From NCBI RefSeq assembly GCF_000282635.1, contig NZ_AKIW01000042.1, positions 94,369 through 158,368 on the forward strand: a DNA stretch of 64,000 bases, in the 5' to 3' direction. Below the pieces are notes generated by a model that was not told the origin of the DNA, ran no database searches, and saw only the letters and a program-made list of their open reading frames with translations. Of the stretch, positions 10,693-18,688 are shown piece after piece (the first letter of the stretch is position 1; every line of letters begins with the position of its first letter). A program made the position numbers and the translations under genes. This stretch comes from Variovorax sp. CF313. GTDB lineage: Bacteria; Pseudomonadota; Gammaproteobacteria; Burkholderiales; Burkholderiaceae_C.

Positions 10693-12030
10693 TCAAGGCG
10701 ACGTGCCGTTGGCACGCGTCATCTGGGCGAGGGTTGCGCTGGTCAGCGCGCGCACGCCGATGCGCATGGCCGACTCGTCGATGGTGAACAGCGGCGAGTG
10801 GTTCGTCGGACCCGCGCGGTCCGGATAGGGCGAGGCGTTGAGGATCCAGAAGACCACCGGGATGCCCGTGGCGCCGAACGCGCCGAAGTCCTCGGAGCCC
10901 ATCGACGGCAGGATTTCCGCGACCTTGTCCTTGCCCGCCGCGGCCTTCAGGCCATCGACCAGCGCCAGGGTGGACGGTACGTCGTTGACCAGCACGCCAT
11001 AGCCGCCGCCGGTGTCGATGCGCACGTCGGCCTTCACGCCATAGCTGGCTGCGATGTGCTCGGCCTTCATGCGGATCTGCTCGTGGGCCGTCTTCTGGTT
11101 CTGCGCCGACAGCGCGCGCACCGTGCCGGAGAGTTCGGCGGTCTCGGGCAGGATGTTGAAGCGGTTGCCGCTTTGCAGCATGCCCACCGTGACCACGGTG
11201 GCGCCGCCGTCAATGGTCGGGTTGGTGCGATGGCTCACGATGTTCTGCAGGCCCAGCGTGATCTCCGCCGCCGCCAGCATCGGCGAGTTGGCGGCCCAGG
11301 GCGCGGCGCCGTGTCCGCCCGCACCGCTGAGCTTGATGTTGAACACGTCGATGCTGGCAAGCATCGCGCCCGACCGGTAGGAGATCGAACCCTTGGGCGA
11401 CTGCGAGCCGATGTGCTGGCCCAGCACCACGTCAACCTTGGGGTCGTCGAGCACGCCCGCCTTGACCATGGCCAGCGCGCCGCTCGGGCGGTCGCCGGGG
11501 CCGATCTCCTCCGCCGGCTGGAACAGGAACACCACCGTGCCGGGCAATTCGGCGCGCATGGCCGAGAACGCCTGCGCCGCGCCCAGCAGCATCGCCACGT
11601 GGGTGTCGTGGCCGCAGACGTGCGCCACCGACACCTCCTGGCCACGCCACACGGCCTTGGCCTTCGAGCGGAACGGCAGGTCGTTGCGCTCCTCGACGGG
11701 AAGGGCATCCATGTCGGCGCGCAGCGCCACCACCGGGCCGGGCTTGCCGCCGCGAAGCACCGCCTTGATACCGGTTCCGGCGATGCCGGTCTGCACTTCG
11801 ATGCCGGGAATCTTCGCCAGGACTGCGGCGATGTACCTGGCCGTCTCGACCTCTTCGTAGGCCAGCTCGGGGTGCTGGTGGATATGCCGGCGCCATGCGA
11901 TCACGTTGGGCTCCGCGGCATCGGACAGGGCGAGCGCACGATCGAGCAAGGGTTGCGGCGTCGCCGCCGAAGCCATGGCCGACACGATGCCCATCGCGGC
12001 CGCACACAGGGTTTGTTTGAAGAGTCGCAT
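10693..12030 (-). CDS. Exported M20-family amidohydrolase (hippurate hydrolase-like)
   Basis: A 445-residue zinc amidohydrolase of the M20/peptidase-D family, close to the HipO/AbgB/N-acyl-amino-acid hydrolase group. Motifs are DMDALPVEE, GHDTHVAMLLGAA, the catalytic AEEIGPGD, and GSEDFGAF near the C-terminus. A signal peptide with a SAMASA cleavage region suggests export, which is less common for this family. The ATG at 12030 has AAGG seven bases upstream. The gene lies between two copies of a direct-repeat promoter block. It may free an acid from an amide conjugate for activation by the downstream ligase (inference). Confidence 0.88.
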   Translation of the reverse strand: MRLFKQTLCAAAMGIVSAMASAATPQPLLDRALALSDAAEPNVIAWRRHIHQHPELAYEEVETARYIAAVLAKIPGIEVQTGIAGTGIKAVLRGGKPGPVVALRADMDALPVEERNDLPFRSKAKAVWRGQEVSVAHVCGHDTHVAMLLGAAQAFSAMRAELPGTVVFLFQPAEEIGPGDRPSGALAMVKAGVLDDPKVDVVLGQHIGSQSPKGSISYRSGAMLASIDVFNIKLSGAGGHGAAPWAANSPMLAAAEITLGLQNIVSHRTNPTIDGGATVVTVGMLQSGNRFNILPETAELSGTVRALSAQNQKTAHEQIRMKAEHIAASYGVKADVRIDTGGGYGVLVNDVPSTLALVDGLKAAAGKDKVAEILPSMGSEDFGAFGATGIPVVFWILNASPYPDRAGPTNHSPLFTIDESAMRIGVRALTSATLAQMTRANGTSP

Positions 12031-12080
12031 GGGGGTGCCTTGTTGTGGTGCGCCACGGGCCGCCGAGGCTGGAGATTTGT

Positions 12081-12138
12081 TTTACATGCCGGCCGGTAAG
12101 TTAATTGATGCTAGCAGTTTCGGCCGATAGCCACAACG
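12081..12138 (-). promoter_or_regulatory. Shared promoter/operator block, copy 2 (before the M20 amidohydrolase)
   Basis: This is the second copy of the block at 10592-10649, with four differences. On the minus strand it has the same TTGTGG (12131-12136), 17-base spacer and TAGCAT (12108-12113), followed by the same 24-bp imperfect palindrome (12081-12104). It lies 51 bases before the amidohydrolase start. The -35, the -10 and the palindrome are unchanged; the four differences fall in the spacer and between the -10 and the palindrome. Confidence 0.7.
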
Positions 12139-12240
12139 AAGGGAGCGGGGGAAAGCGAGGGGAGCAGCAGGCCGCTGTCTGCTCGTGGGTTTTCGCCGGG
12201 GCACGAGCGCGAAGCAGCCCGCGCCCCGGCATTGCGACGT

Positions 12241-12621
12241 TCAGCAGGCCTTGCCGTGGGCTGCGTGAGCGCCCTTGGCCTTCGCGTCGGCCTCCGACAT
12301 GTACGAGCCATGCTTCGTCTTGCCGAAGTACTTGTCGGTCGCGCAGTGATAGACCTTGCCGTTGACCCAGACCTGGCCTGCGGCAGGTGCTGCTGCCGTG
12401 GTGGTCGTTGCGGGTTTGGCCGCGGGCGCTGCGGCTGCGGGTGCTGCGGCCGCGGGCGCCGCGGCCGGTGCCGGTGCTGGTGCTGGTGCTGGTGCTGGTG
12501 CTGGTGCCATTTTTGCAGCGGGAGCGGGGCTCGTCGTTGCTGCTGCTGCCGGTGGCTGCTGCGCAAAGACCGAAGCGGTGAAGACAGTTCCGGCAGCCAA
12601 CAGGATCAGGGCTTTTTTCAT
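12241..12621 (-). CDS. Small secreted Pro/Ala-repeat protein with a YHC module
   Basis: The product (126 residues) has a signal peptide ending in SVFAQQ, then about 60 residues of low-complexity Ala-Pro repeats. A compact C-terminal part of about 43 residues starts [10 protein letters not shown] and ends with HGKAC. The C-terminal part, with two cysteines and the [16 protein letters not shown] sequence, resembles a small module common in secreted proteins of Burkholderiales whose function I do not know. The Pro-Ala stretch probably acts as an extended spacer. It is encoded partly by a perfect hexanucleotide repeat (12467-12508). No enzymatic role can be inferred. Confidence 0.75.
   Translation of the reverse strand: MKKALILLAAGTVFTASVFAQQPPAAAATTSPAPAAKMAPAPAPAPAPAPAPAAAPAAAAPAAAAPAAKPATTTTAAAPAAGQVWVNGKVYHCATDKYFGKTKHGSYMSEADAKAKGAHAAHGKAC
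12467..12508 (-). repeat. Hexanucleotide tandem repeat (GGTGCT/C)x7
   Basis: Seven tandem six-base units (GGTGCC, five GGTGCT, GGTGCC on the plus strand) encode alternating Ala-Pro on the minus strand inside the small secreted protein gene. Units are a multiple of three, so slippage would change the length of the spacer without a frameshift. Confidence 0.85.
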
Positions 12622-12828
12622 GATTGCACCTCAAGGGTCACACGAAAACACGTGCATGTGGCTGTCAACGTCCTCGCCGCATGTCGGTTGACTCTTCGGC
12701 CATGCCATCGGAGGCGACGAGCTCCAGACAGGGACGCATTTCACGATTGTCAGAACTGAACTTGCTCAGTTTGCAAAGAGGATGGGTCCGGAGATTCACC
12801 CGATGCCAACCTTGAAGTATCTCGAATA

Positions 12829-12848
12829 CCAAGGAACTATTTCCTTGG
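12829..12848 (+). promoter_or_regulatory. Perfect 8-bp inverted repeat before a small gene
   Basis: CCAAGGAA and TTCCTTGG flank a four-base CTAT loop. The element lies 36 bases before the start of the small protein gene at 12885, which has no clear ribosome site. It could be an operator or an mRNA hairpin. The G-run that follows makes an intrinsic terminator unlikely. Confidence 0.4.
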
Positions 12849-12884
12849 GGGGCCAACGTCGCGGCGCCTATCCTCGGCGCCCTC

Positions 12885-13130
12885 ATGAGCGTCACACAAC
12901 AGCTACAGCTTCTCGTCAAACTGCCCGATGGCTGGTCGAGCCGCATCGATATCCAGCGGACCACGAACGGCCGCTACGCCGGCGTTGCCGAGCTGAGCCT
13001 TCGCGGGCTCAAGCAGGGAGTGCTCGTATTCATGCAGCAGCCCACGCTGGAAGCGGCAGTGGAGCGCGTGAGGCTTCGCGCCAGCCAGTTCGCGAGGGCG
13101 CGGCTTTTCTTGCCGAGTGCCCGGTCGTAG
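12885..13130 (+). CDS. Small hypothetical protein, paralogue of 43571-43801
   Basis: I do not recognise a named family. The 81-residue product has the pattern LPDGWSSRIDIQRTTNGRYA, then AELSL, then a hydrophobic VLVFMQQ strand and the helix EAAVERVRLRASQF. The 76-residue protein at 43571-43801 has the same layout (PEGWTGWIELMRTPSGTYA, CELSL, ALVITQQ, DAAVERATLRADHF), so the two are clear paralogues. Conservation of the pattern supports that both are real genes. No signal peptide or metal motif is seen. The fold is probably a small beta-sheet followed by a helix. Confidence 0.7.
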   Translation: MSVTQQLQLLVKLPDGWSSRIDIQRTTNGRYAGVAELSLRGLKQGVLVFMQQPTLEAAVERVRLRASQFARARLFLPSARS

Positions 13131-13248
13131 ATGCCGCACGACCGAGCAATGCCTTGCGGGTTGGGTTTTTCTATCCTGCACATGAGAATTCCCAACCCAC
13201 GAACGCACAGCCACGCGGCACCATGGAGCCTCATTGAAGGAGAACGCC

Positions 13249-13326
13249 ATGAAGGCATTCAGGAAGTTCGTTGGCGGCGTCATCTCTATCGCCGGAGCCG
13301 TGGTGCTGGTGGCTCAGCACCTGTGA
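13249..13326 (+). CDS. 25-residue single-pass membrane microprotein
   Basis: An ATG at 13249 is preceded by AAGGAG with a seven-base spacing, which is a strong ribosome site. The reading frame encodes MKAFRKFVGG followed by a hydrophobic stretch (VISIAGAVVLVA) and ends QHL, then a TGA stop at 13324-13326. The basic N-terminus and one hydrophobic helix suggest a small inner-membrane protein with the N-terminus inside. It is short enough to be missed by gene callers. The downstream DipZ-like gene is convergent, so it is probably its own unit. Function unknown. Confidence 0.5.
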   Translation: MKAFRKFVGGVISIAGAVVLVAQHL

Positions 13327-13356
13327 AACGGGCACGCGCCCGCTGCCGCGAAGCAC

Positions 13357-15090
13357 TCAGCCGAAGGTGAACACGTAGGCCTGTGCGCCGGCATCGAGGA
13401 ATTCGATCTCGAACAGGCGCTCCCTGTCGTTCGCCGCCTGGCGCACCAGCTGGTACAGCCGCTGCCCGTCGATGGTGCCGTTGCCCTGCGCATCGGTATC
13501 GGCGCCGTGGTCCGCGAGCGGAGGCTTGCCGTCGACCAGCACCCTGAAGCGCACCAGCTTGCCATCGGCCGACGGGCCGAGCACGAGGTGCAGGTCGCGT
13601 GCATGGAAGCGGTAGGCGATGCGCCCGTTGGCGCGGACCAGCACCGCGCGTTCGCTCTCCACCGTCCATTCACCTGCCAGTGCCCATTGGTTGGTGCGCA
13701 GCGATGGCGCAGCCGCTGAATAGACGTGCGCATGGTCGTTCGATATGCCGCCGGGCGAAGCGAAGTTGTGCGCGCGCTCGTAGCCCAGGTAGGTCTCGCC
13801 CGACAGGGCCGGCAATTCGGCCGGCGCGGCCTGCGTGCCCTGGCCTTGCGGCGAGACCAGGTCGGCCGGCACGGCGGGCCGCCCCGCTTCCGCCAGCAAC
13901 TGCTGGATGACCTGTTCCGCCTTCGCATACTGGCCCTCGCCGAACTGGTGATGCCGGATGCGCCCCTGCGCATCGACGATGTAGAACGCCGGCCAGTACT
14001 GGTTGCCGAAGGCGCGCCAGATCGCGTAGTCGCTGTCGATGGCCACGGGGAAACCGATGCCCAGGTCCTTCGTCGCGCGGCGCACGTTGGCGGGCAGCTT
14101 CTCGAACGCGAACTCCGGCGCATGCACGCCGACGACCACCAGTCCCGCATCCTTGTACTTCTCGGCCCAGGCACGAACGTAGGGCAGGGTGCGCAGGCAG
14201 TTGATGCACGAGTAGGTCCAGAAATCGACCAACACCACCTTGCCGCGCAGGCTCTCGGCGGTCAGCGGGGCGGAGTTCAGCCATTCGGTGGCGCCCGCGA
14301 GCGAAGGAAGGCCGCCTTCGTCGGGCAGCGCCGGTGCGCGAGGTTGCGACAACGGCACGGGGATCGGCATTGGCATGCCGATCTTCTCCACAAGTGCTCC
14401 CTCCAAGGCCGAAGTGGTGCCGACCGACAGGCGGCTGAGCAGCCCGGTGTCCAGCCCCAGCGCGATGGCGCCGACACCCGCGAGCACGGCCACGCCGGCT
14501 GCACGCCGCACCCACTCGCCGGTGCGCAGCGAGCCCTTCATCGCCGAGAACAACCGCCCGCCGAAGAGCAGCGCGGCCGCCAGCGAGGTGCACGCACCCG
14601 CCGCGTAGGCCAGCAGCAGCAGCGAGGTGCCGATGCTTGCGCCGTTGAGCGCCGCGCCCGTCAGGATCAGTCCGAGGATCGGCCCCGCGCAAGGCGCCCA
14701 CAGCAGCCCCGTGCCAACCCCCAGCAGGAGCGGCGAGAACACCGACGCCTTTGTTTCCGGTGCTGGCCCCGCCAGCCTCAGGCCGAGTGCCACCAGCGGC
14801 CGGCTCAACCGGTCGGCCACCGACGGAAACAGCAGCGTCACGCCGAATACCGCGAGCATCGCAATCGCGGCATAGCGCCCGTACTGGTTGAGCGCCACGA
14901 CCCAGCCGCCGCCCACGGCCGCGAGCGTGGCAATGGCCGAGAACGCCAGCGCCATCCCCAGCAGCATGGGAAGGCCGTGCGAGCGGAACGGCCGGTCGGC
15001 GCGCGCGAACACGAACGGGAGCACGGGCAGGATGCACGGGCTCAGGATGGTGAGCACGCCACCGAGGTAGGCAACGATGAGGAGCAGCAT
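13357..15090 (-). CDS. DipZ-like fusion of CcdA/DsbD membrane domain and TlpA thioredoxin
   Basis: The 577-residue product begins with a six-helix CcdA/DsbD-type membrane domain (about residues 1-240) with a cysteine in LSPCILPVLPF and another in WAPCAGP; these pass electrons from cytoplasmic thioredoxin. A periplasmic thioredoxin domain follows, with the redox motif WTYSCINC. The last 150 residues form a beta-rich domain, as in mycobacterial DipZ. I chose the ATG at 15090; a TTG at 15120 would add ten residues but lacks a ribosome site. The thioredoxin part closely resembles the stand-alone protein at 17973-18536, on the other side of the two-component system. Confidence 0.88.
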   Translation of the reverse strand: MLLLIVAYLGGVLTILSPCILPVLPFVFARADRPFRSHGLPMLLGMALAFSAIATLAAVGGGWVVALNQYGRYAAIAMLAVFGVTLLFPSVADRLSRPLVALGLRLAGPAPETKASVFSPLLLGVGTGLLWAPCAGPILGLILTGAALNGASIGTSLLLLAYAAGACTSLAAALLFGGRLFSAMKGSLRTGEWVRRAAGVAVLAGVGAIALGLDTGLLSRLSVGTTSALEGALVEKIGMPMPIPVPLSQPRAPALPDEGGLPSLAGATEWLNSAPLTAESLRGKVVLVDFWTYSCINCLRTLPYVRAWAEKYKDAGLVVVGVHAPEFAFEKLPANVRRATKDLGIGFPVAIDSDYAIWRAFGNQYWPAFYIVDAQGRIRHHQFGEGQYAKAEQVIQQLLAEAGRPAVPADLVSPQGQGTQAAPAELPALSGETYLGYERAHNFASPGGISNDHAHVYSAAAPSLRTNQWALAGEWTVESERAVLVRANGRIAYRFHARDLHLVLGPSADGKLVRFRVLVDGKPPLADHGADTDAQGNGTIDGQRLYQLVRQAANDRERLFEIEFLDAGAQAYVFTFG

Positions 15091-15239
15091 GATCGGATTC
15101 CAGTCGGTGAATGTTGTCAATGAAGGGCTAAACAGGAAGTCGAGAGCGAGCGGGACCCTTCACGGTCTCGCCATGCGAGCCGCTCTTCTCTTTCTTCTTC
15201 GGTCGGTGGTGCTGCTGCGGCGGCTGCCGCGCAGCCGGC

Positions 15240-16622
15240 TCAGTCCGGTGGCGCGGCCGCATTGGTATTCATGGTCAGCCGGGCTTCCAGCCCGCCTTCG
15301 TCCCGGTTGCGCAACGTGAGCTCCGCGCCCATCGCCGTCGCCAGCTGCTGTGCAATGGCCAGGCCCAGCCCGGTGCCGCCGGTGCCGCGGTTGCGCGAGC
15401 CCTCGACGCGGTAGAAGGGCTTGAGCACGTTCTCCAACTGGTCGGTCGGAATGCCGGGGCCGTTGTCGACCACGGCCAGCGTCAGCCGGTTGCCGGCGTC
15501 TGCATGCACCTGCAGGCGTACGTCGGTGCCGAACTTCAGCGCGTTGTCGATCAGGTTCGTCAGGATGCGCCGCAGCGCGTTCGGCCGCGTCATCATGGGC
15601 TCGCCCACGCGGCCTTCGAGCAGCACCTGCTCGCCCGAGTCCTCATAGTCGGCCACCATGCTCTCGAACAGCGCGTCGGCGTCGATGCGGCGCGGCGGCT
15701 CGGTGGCGCCGTGCAGCGTGCGCGCGTAGGTCACGCCTTCGCGCACCAGGGTGTGCATGGCGTCGAGGTCCTGGCGGAACTTGTCGCGGTCATGGCCGTC
15801 GTCCATCAGGTCGGTGCGCAGCCGCATGCGGGTGATGGGCGTCTGCAGGTCGTGCGAGATGGCCGCGAGTATTTCCACCCGCTCGGCCATGTAGCCGGCG
15901 ATGCGCTTCTGCATCGCGTTGAAGGCGCGCGCCGCGTGCTTTACCTCGGTCGGCCCCTCTTCGGCCAGTTGCCGGCCCTTCAGGTCGGGGCCCAGCTCGT
16001 CGGCCGCGTCGGCCAGCTGCGCCAGCGGCCGGGTGACCAGCCGCACCGCGTACCAGGCGCACACCGCCAGCACCAGCAGCTGCACCCACAGCAGCCACAT
16101 CACCCAGCTCGACACCGGCATGTCCACGCGCCGCGCATGCACCACCACCGAGGAGCCGTCCGACAGCCGCACCTGGATCTGCAGGCCCTGCGGCGGGTTG
16201 CTCACCTGCCCGATCTTCACGATCTCGAAGGGGCGCATCGCGTCGGCGATCGCGGTCGCGAACTGCTGCGACGACGGCGTGTCGGGCGCCTTGCCCTGCG
16301 CGTTCCCGCCGAGCACGAAGCGGTAGTTGCGCCGCTCCAGCCGCGCCAGCCAGCCTTCGCGCTCGTCGGCCGGCAGCCGGTCGAGGATGGCGACCGAGCT
16401 GGCGATGTCGCGCTCGATGCCGATCATCATCAGCTCGCGCATCGCGATGCCGCGCTCGTAGCCGATGGCCATGAAGGTCAGCAGCTGCGCGATGGCCAGT
16501 CCGACGACGATGATCAGCGTCACCCGCGAGAACAGCGAGCGCGGCAGCAGCCGGCGCAGGCCCATGGGGGCGCAGGAGGCCGGCGCGATGTCGGCGGGAA
16601 GGCTGGCGGCGGAAGTAGGCAT
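15240..16622 (-). CDS. Sensor histidine kinase (EnvZ-like)
   Basis: The product (460 residues) is a membrane sensor kinase. A first membrane helix is near residues 30-55, a periplasmic loop of about 100 residues follows, then a second helix near 165-190 and a HAMP linker. The phospho-acceptor is in the H-box AAISHDLQTPITRMR. The ATPase has the N-box NLIDNALKFG, DNGPGIP and GTGLGLAI. It is transcribed divergently from the OmpR-type regulator at 16885, whereas most such pairs share an operon. The ATG at 16622 was chosen because it gives a short N-terminal tail; an upstream in-frame start at 16700 is less likely. Confidence 0.88.
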   Translation of the reverse strand: MPTSAASLPADIAPASCAPMGLRRLLPRSLFSRVTLIIVVGLAIAQLLTFMAIGYERGIAMRELMMIGIERDIASSVAILDRLPADEREGWLARLERRNYRFVLGGNAQGKAPDTPSSQQFATAIADAMRPFEIVKIGQVSNPPQGLQIQVRLSDGSSVVVHARRVDMPVSSWVMWLLWVQLLVLAVCAWYAVRLVTRPLAQLADAADELGPDLKGRQLAEEGPTEVKHAARAFNAMQKRIAGYMAERVEILAAISHDLQTPITRMRLRTDLMDDGHDRDKFRQDLDAMHTLVREGVTYARTLHGATEPPRRIDADALFESMVADYEDSGEQVLLEGRVGEPMMTRPNALRRILTNLIDNALKFGTDVRLQVHADAGNRLTLAVVDNGPGIPTDQLENVLKPFYRVEGSRNRGTGGTGLGLAIAQQLATAMGAELTLRNRDEGGLEARLTMNTNAAAPPD

Positions 16623-16884
16623 GGACGGGTTTATAGACCCGGTCCCGCTCCAAGGCGCGGCGGTTTGTATTCCAGTGTGTTGGGCCGCGTGGCTTGACAT
16701 ACAACATTACCCGTCGCGCCCGGTCTGCCTCCACGGCGCCGGCCCTGCCGACGCGCCCGTGCAAGCAACATAGTGTGGTCGCCCGGCCCGCCGGATACAC
16801 GGGCATACAAAACCGCCCGATCCTTCGCCTGCACGGGCTACATTGCACCTGCCCGTCGCCCTGCGGGCGCATCACCGCACTTCC

Positions 16885-17628
16885 ATGAACATTGCCAAGA
16901 CCTCCGACCACATCCTCATCGTCGACGACGACCGGGAAATCCGCGAACTGCTCTCCACCTACCTGGTCAAGAACGGCCTGCGGGTGGTGACGGTACCCAC
17001 GGGGCGGCACATGCGCGCGGCGCTGGAGGAGTCGGGACCTTTCGACCTGATCATTCTTGACCTGATGCTGCCGGGCGAAGACGGGCTCACGCTGTGCCGC
17101 GACCTGCGCACGGGCAAGTACAAGGCCACGCCCATCCTGATGCTCACCGCCCGCAGCGAGGAGGCCGACCGCATCCTCGGCCTGGAGATGGGCGCCGACG
17201 ACTACCTTGCCAAGCCATTCTCCGCGCGCGAGCTGCTGGCGCGCATCCGCTCGGTGCTGCGCCGCACGCGCATGCTGCCGCCGAACATGCGCTCCACCGA
17301 GTCGGCCTCGAAGCTGGCCTTTGGCGACTGGCAGGTCGACACCACCGCGCGCAACCTGATCGACGACAGCGGCGTGATGGTGGCGCTGAGCGGCGCGGAG
17401 TACCGGCTGCTGATGGTGTTTCTCGATCATCCCCAGAAGGTGCTGAGCCGCGACCAGCTGCTTAGCCTCACCCAAGGTCGCGAGGCGGAACTCTTCGAGC
17501 GCTCCATCGACCTGCTGGTGAGCCGCCTGCGCCAGCGCCTGGGGGACGACGCACGCGAGCCGCGCTACATCAAGACGGTGCGCAGCGAGGGCTACGTCTT
17601 CTCGTCGGCGGTCGAGGCGCTCGACTGA
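16885..17628 (+). CDS. OmpR-family response regulator
   Basis: A 247-residue two-domain response regulator. The receiver domain (residues about 8-125) has the acidic triplet at residues 14-16, the phospho-acceptor Asp59 in ILDLMLPG, and Lys in AKPFS. The C-terminal winged-helix DNA-binding domain (about 145-242) ends in the typical IKTVRSEGYVF. The start at 16885 lacks a clear ribosome site, but the upstream in-frame ATG at 16843 adds residues unlike the family. It probably works with the divergent kinase at 15240-16622 and may control the DipZ and TlpA genes on both sides (inference). Confidence 0.9.
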   Translation: MNIAKTSDHILIVDDDREIRELLSTYLVKNGLRVVTVPTGRHMRAALEESGPFDLIILDLMLPGEDGLTLCRDLRTGKYKATPILMLTARSEEADRILGLEMGADDYLAKPFSARELLARIRSVLRRTRMLPPNMRSTESASKLAFGDWQVDTTARNLIDDSGVMVALSGAEYRLLMVFLDHPQKVLSRDQLLSLTQGREAELFERSIDLLVSRLRQRLGDDAREPRYIKTVRSEGYVFSSAVEALD

Positions 17629-17850
17629 CGCCTGTGCGGCCGAGGCTGCTGCGGCTGCCGGGCGGGGATGCATTGGCAGTGCACCGGGTTGCGGATTTCC
17701 TGCGAGATGCCGCCTGCGAGGAAGAGGAGGGCGAACCAGAGCTTGTTCATTTCTCTTGTATGTCTTGTGTTGTGGTTGCTTGTGTTTTGGGGGCGTGCGA
17801 ATGGCACCGGGCGCAGCGCGTGTGCCGGCCGATCGACCGCCGCGTCCTTC

Positions 17851-17944
17851 GATCACGATGATGGGGTGCCTTGCGCAGCGAAATAAAGGAGGAGGCCGAA
17901 GGCCGGGGGACATTCGCGGAGCAAGGCACCCCGTCGTCGTGATC
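17851..17944. repeat. Long extragenic hairpin (32-bp arms)
   Basis: Arms 17851-17882 and 17913-17944 pair at 28 of 32 positions. Two of the four mismatches would be G-U pairs in RNA. The 30-base loop contains a smaller GGCC-GAA-GGCC stem. The element lies in the 344-base gap between the response regulator and the convergent TlpA-like gene. It could act as a bidirectional terminator, although no T-run follows, or be a copy of an extragenic palindromic repeat family. The rest of the gap, 17629-17850, shows no gene that I can support. Confidence 0.65.
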
Positions 17945-17972
17945 GCACCCCAAACCGGACAAATGCGCCGTC

Positions 17973-18536
17973 TCAAGTCCCAGAAGGCTCAGCCAGCAGC
18001 GCCTGAATCTTCTTCTCGGTAGTGCCGTAGCTGCCTTCGCCAAAGTGCGAATAGACGATCTTTCCCTGCTTGTCGATCAGGTACACGGCCGGCCAGTACT
18101 GGTTCCTGAAGGCCTTCCAGGTGCCGTAGCTGTTGTCCTGCGCCACGGCATGCTTGATCTGCAGACGCGCGATGGCGTCCTTCACGTTCTTCGTCGATTT
18201 CTCGTACGCGAACTCCGGCGTGTGAACGCCCACGACGACCAGGCCCTTGTCTTTGTACTTCTCGTTCCACTCCTTCACGTAGGGCAGGTGGTTGAGGCAG
18301 TTGATGCAGGTGTAGGTCCAGAAGTCGACCAGCACCACCTTGCCGCGCAGCTCGCTCAGCTTCAGCGGCGGCGAATTGAGCCAGCTGTCGATGTTCTGGA
18401 ATTCCGGTGCGGGCAGGGCCTCGCCGGCCGCGCCCTCGCCGCCCAGCGGCGAGGGCGCGGCAAAGGTCAGCGTGAGGGCTGCCGCAGAGGCCGCGATGGC
18501 GACGGCAAAGAAGAGGGCGGGAGAGCGAAAGCGCAT
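17973..18536 (-). CDS. TlpA-like periplasmic thioredoxin
   Basis: The 187-residue product has a signal peptide (residues 1-26 or so) and a TlpA/AhpC-type thioredoxin fold. The active site WTYTCINC lies near residue 80, and WPAVYLIDKQGK contains the cis-proline region. It is strikingly similar to the thioredoxin domain of the DipZ-like protein at 13357-15090, including the unusual CINC motif. AAGGA seven bases before the ATG at 18536 supports the start. It could receive electrons from the DipZ membrane domain. Its own reductant partner is not encoded next to it. Confidence 0.87.
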   Translation of the reverse strand: MRFRSPALFFAVAIAASAAALTLTFAAPSPLGGEGAAGEALPAPEFQNIDSWLNSPPLKLSELRGKVVLVDFWTYTCINCLNHLPYVKEWNEKYKDKGLVVVGVHTPEFAYEKSTKNVKDAIARLQIKHAVAQDNSYGTWKAFRNQYWPAVYLIDKQGKIVYSHFGEGSYGTTEKKIQALLAEPSGT

Positions 18537-18688
18537 GGCGATTCCTTCGGAAGAGTGACGGGCGTTCGTCTGTGAACGGAGCCGATTCTTCGCCGGGCCA
18601 CCCCGCCGCGGAGCGAAATGCGTATGCCTCTGTATCCGCGGGACGAACCCCACACACTACGTTTCACATCCCGCGCGGACGCGCATGG

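Noticed and set aside
12467..12508. Tandem repeat considered as a CRISPR array
   Set aside because: Units are six bases with no spacers, inside a coding frame; no cas genes in the window.
17592..17750. Small minus-strand frame starting MNKLWFALLFLAGG in the gap after the response regulator
   Set aside because: It has a signal-like start but weak ribosome site and then runs as Pro/Arg-rich sequence antisense to the regulator; not enough support.
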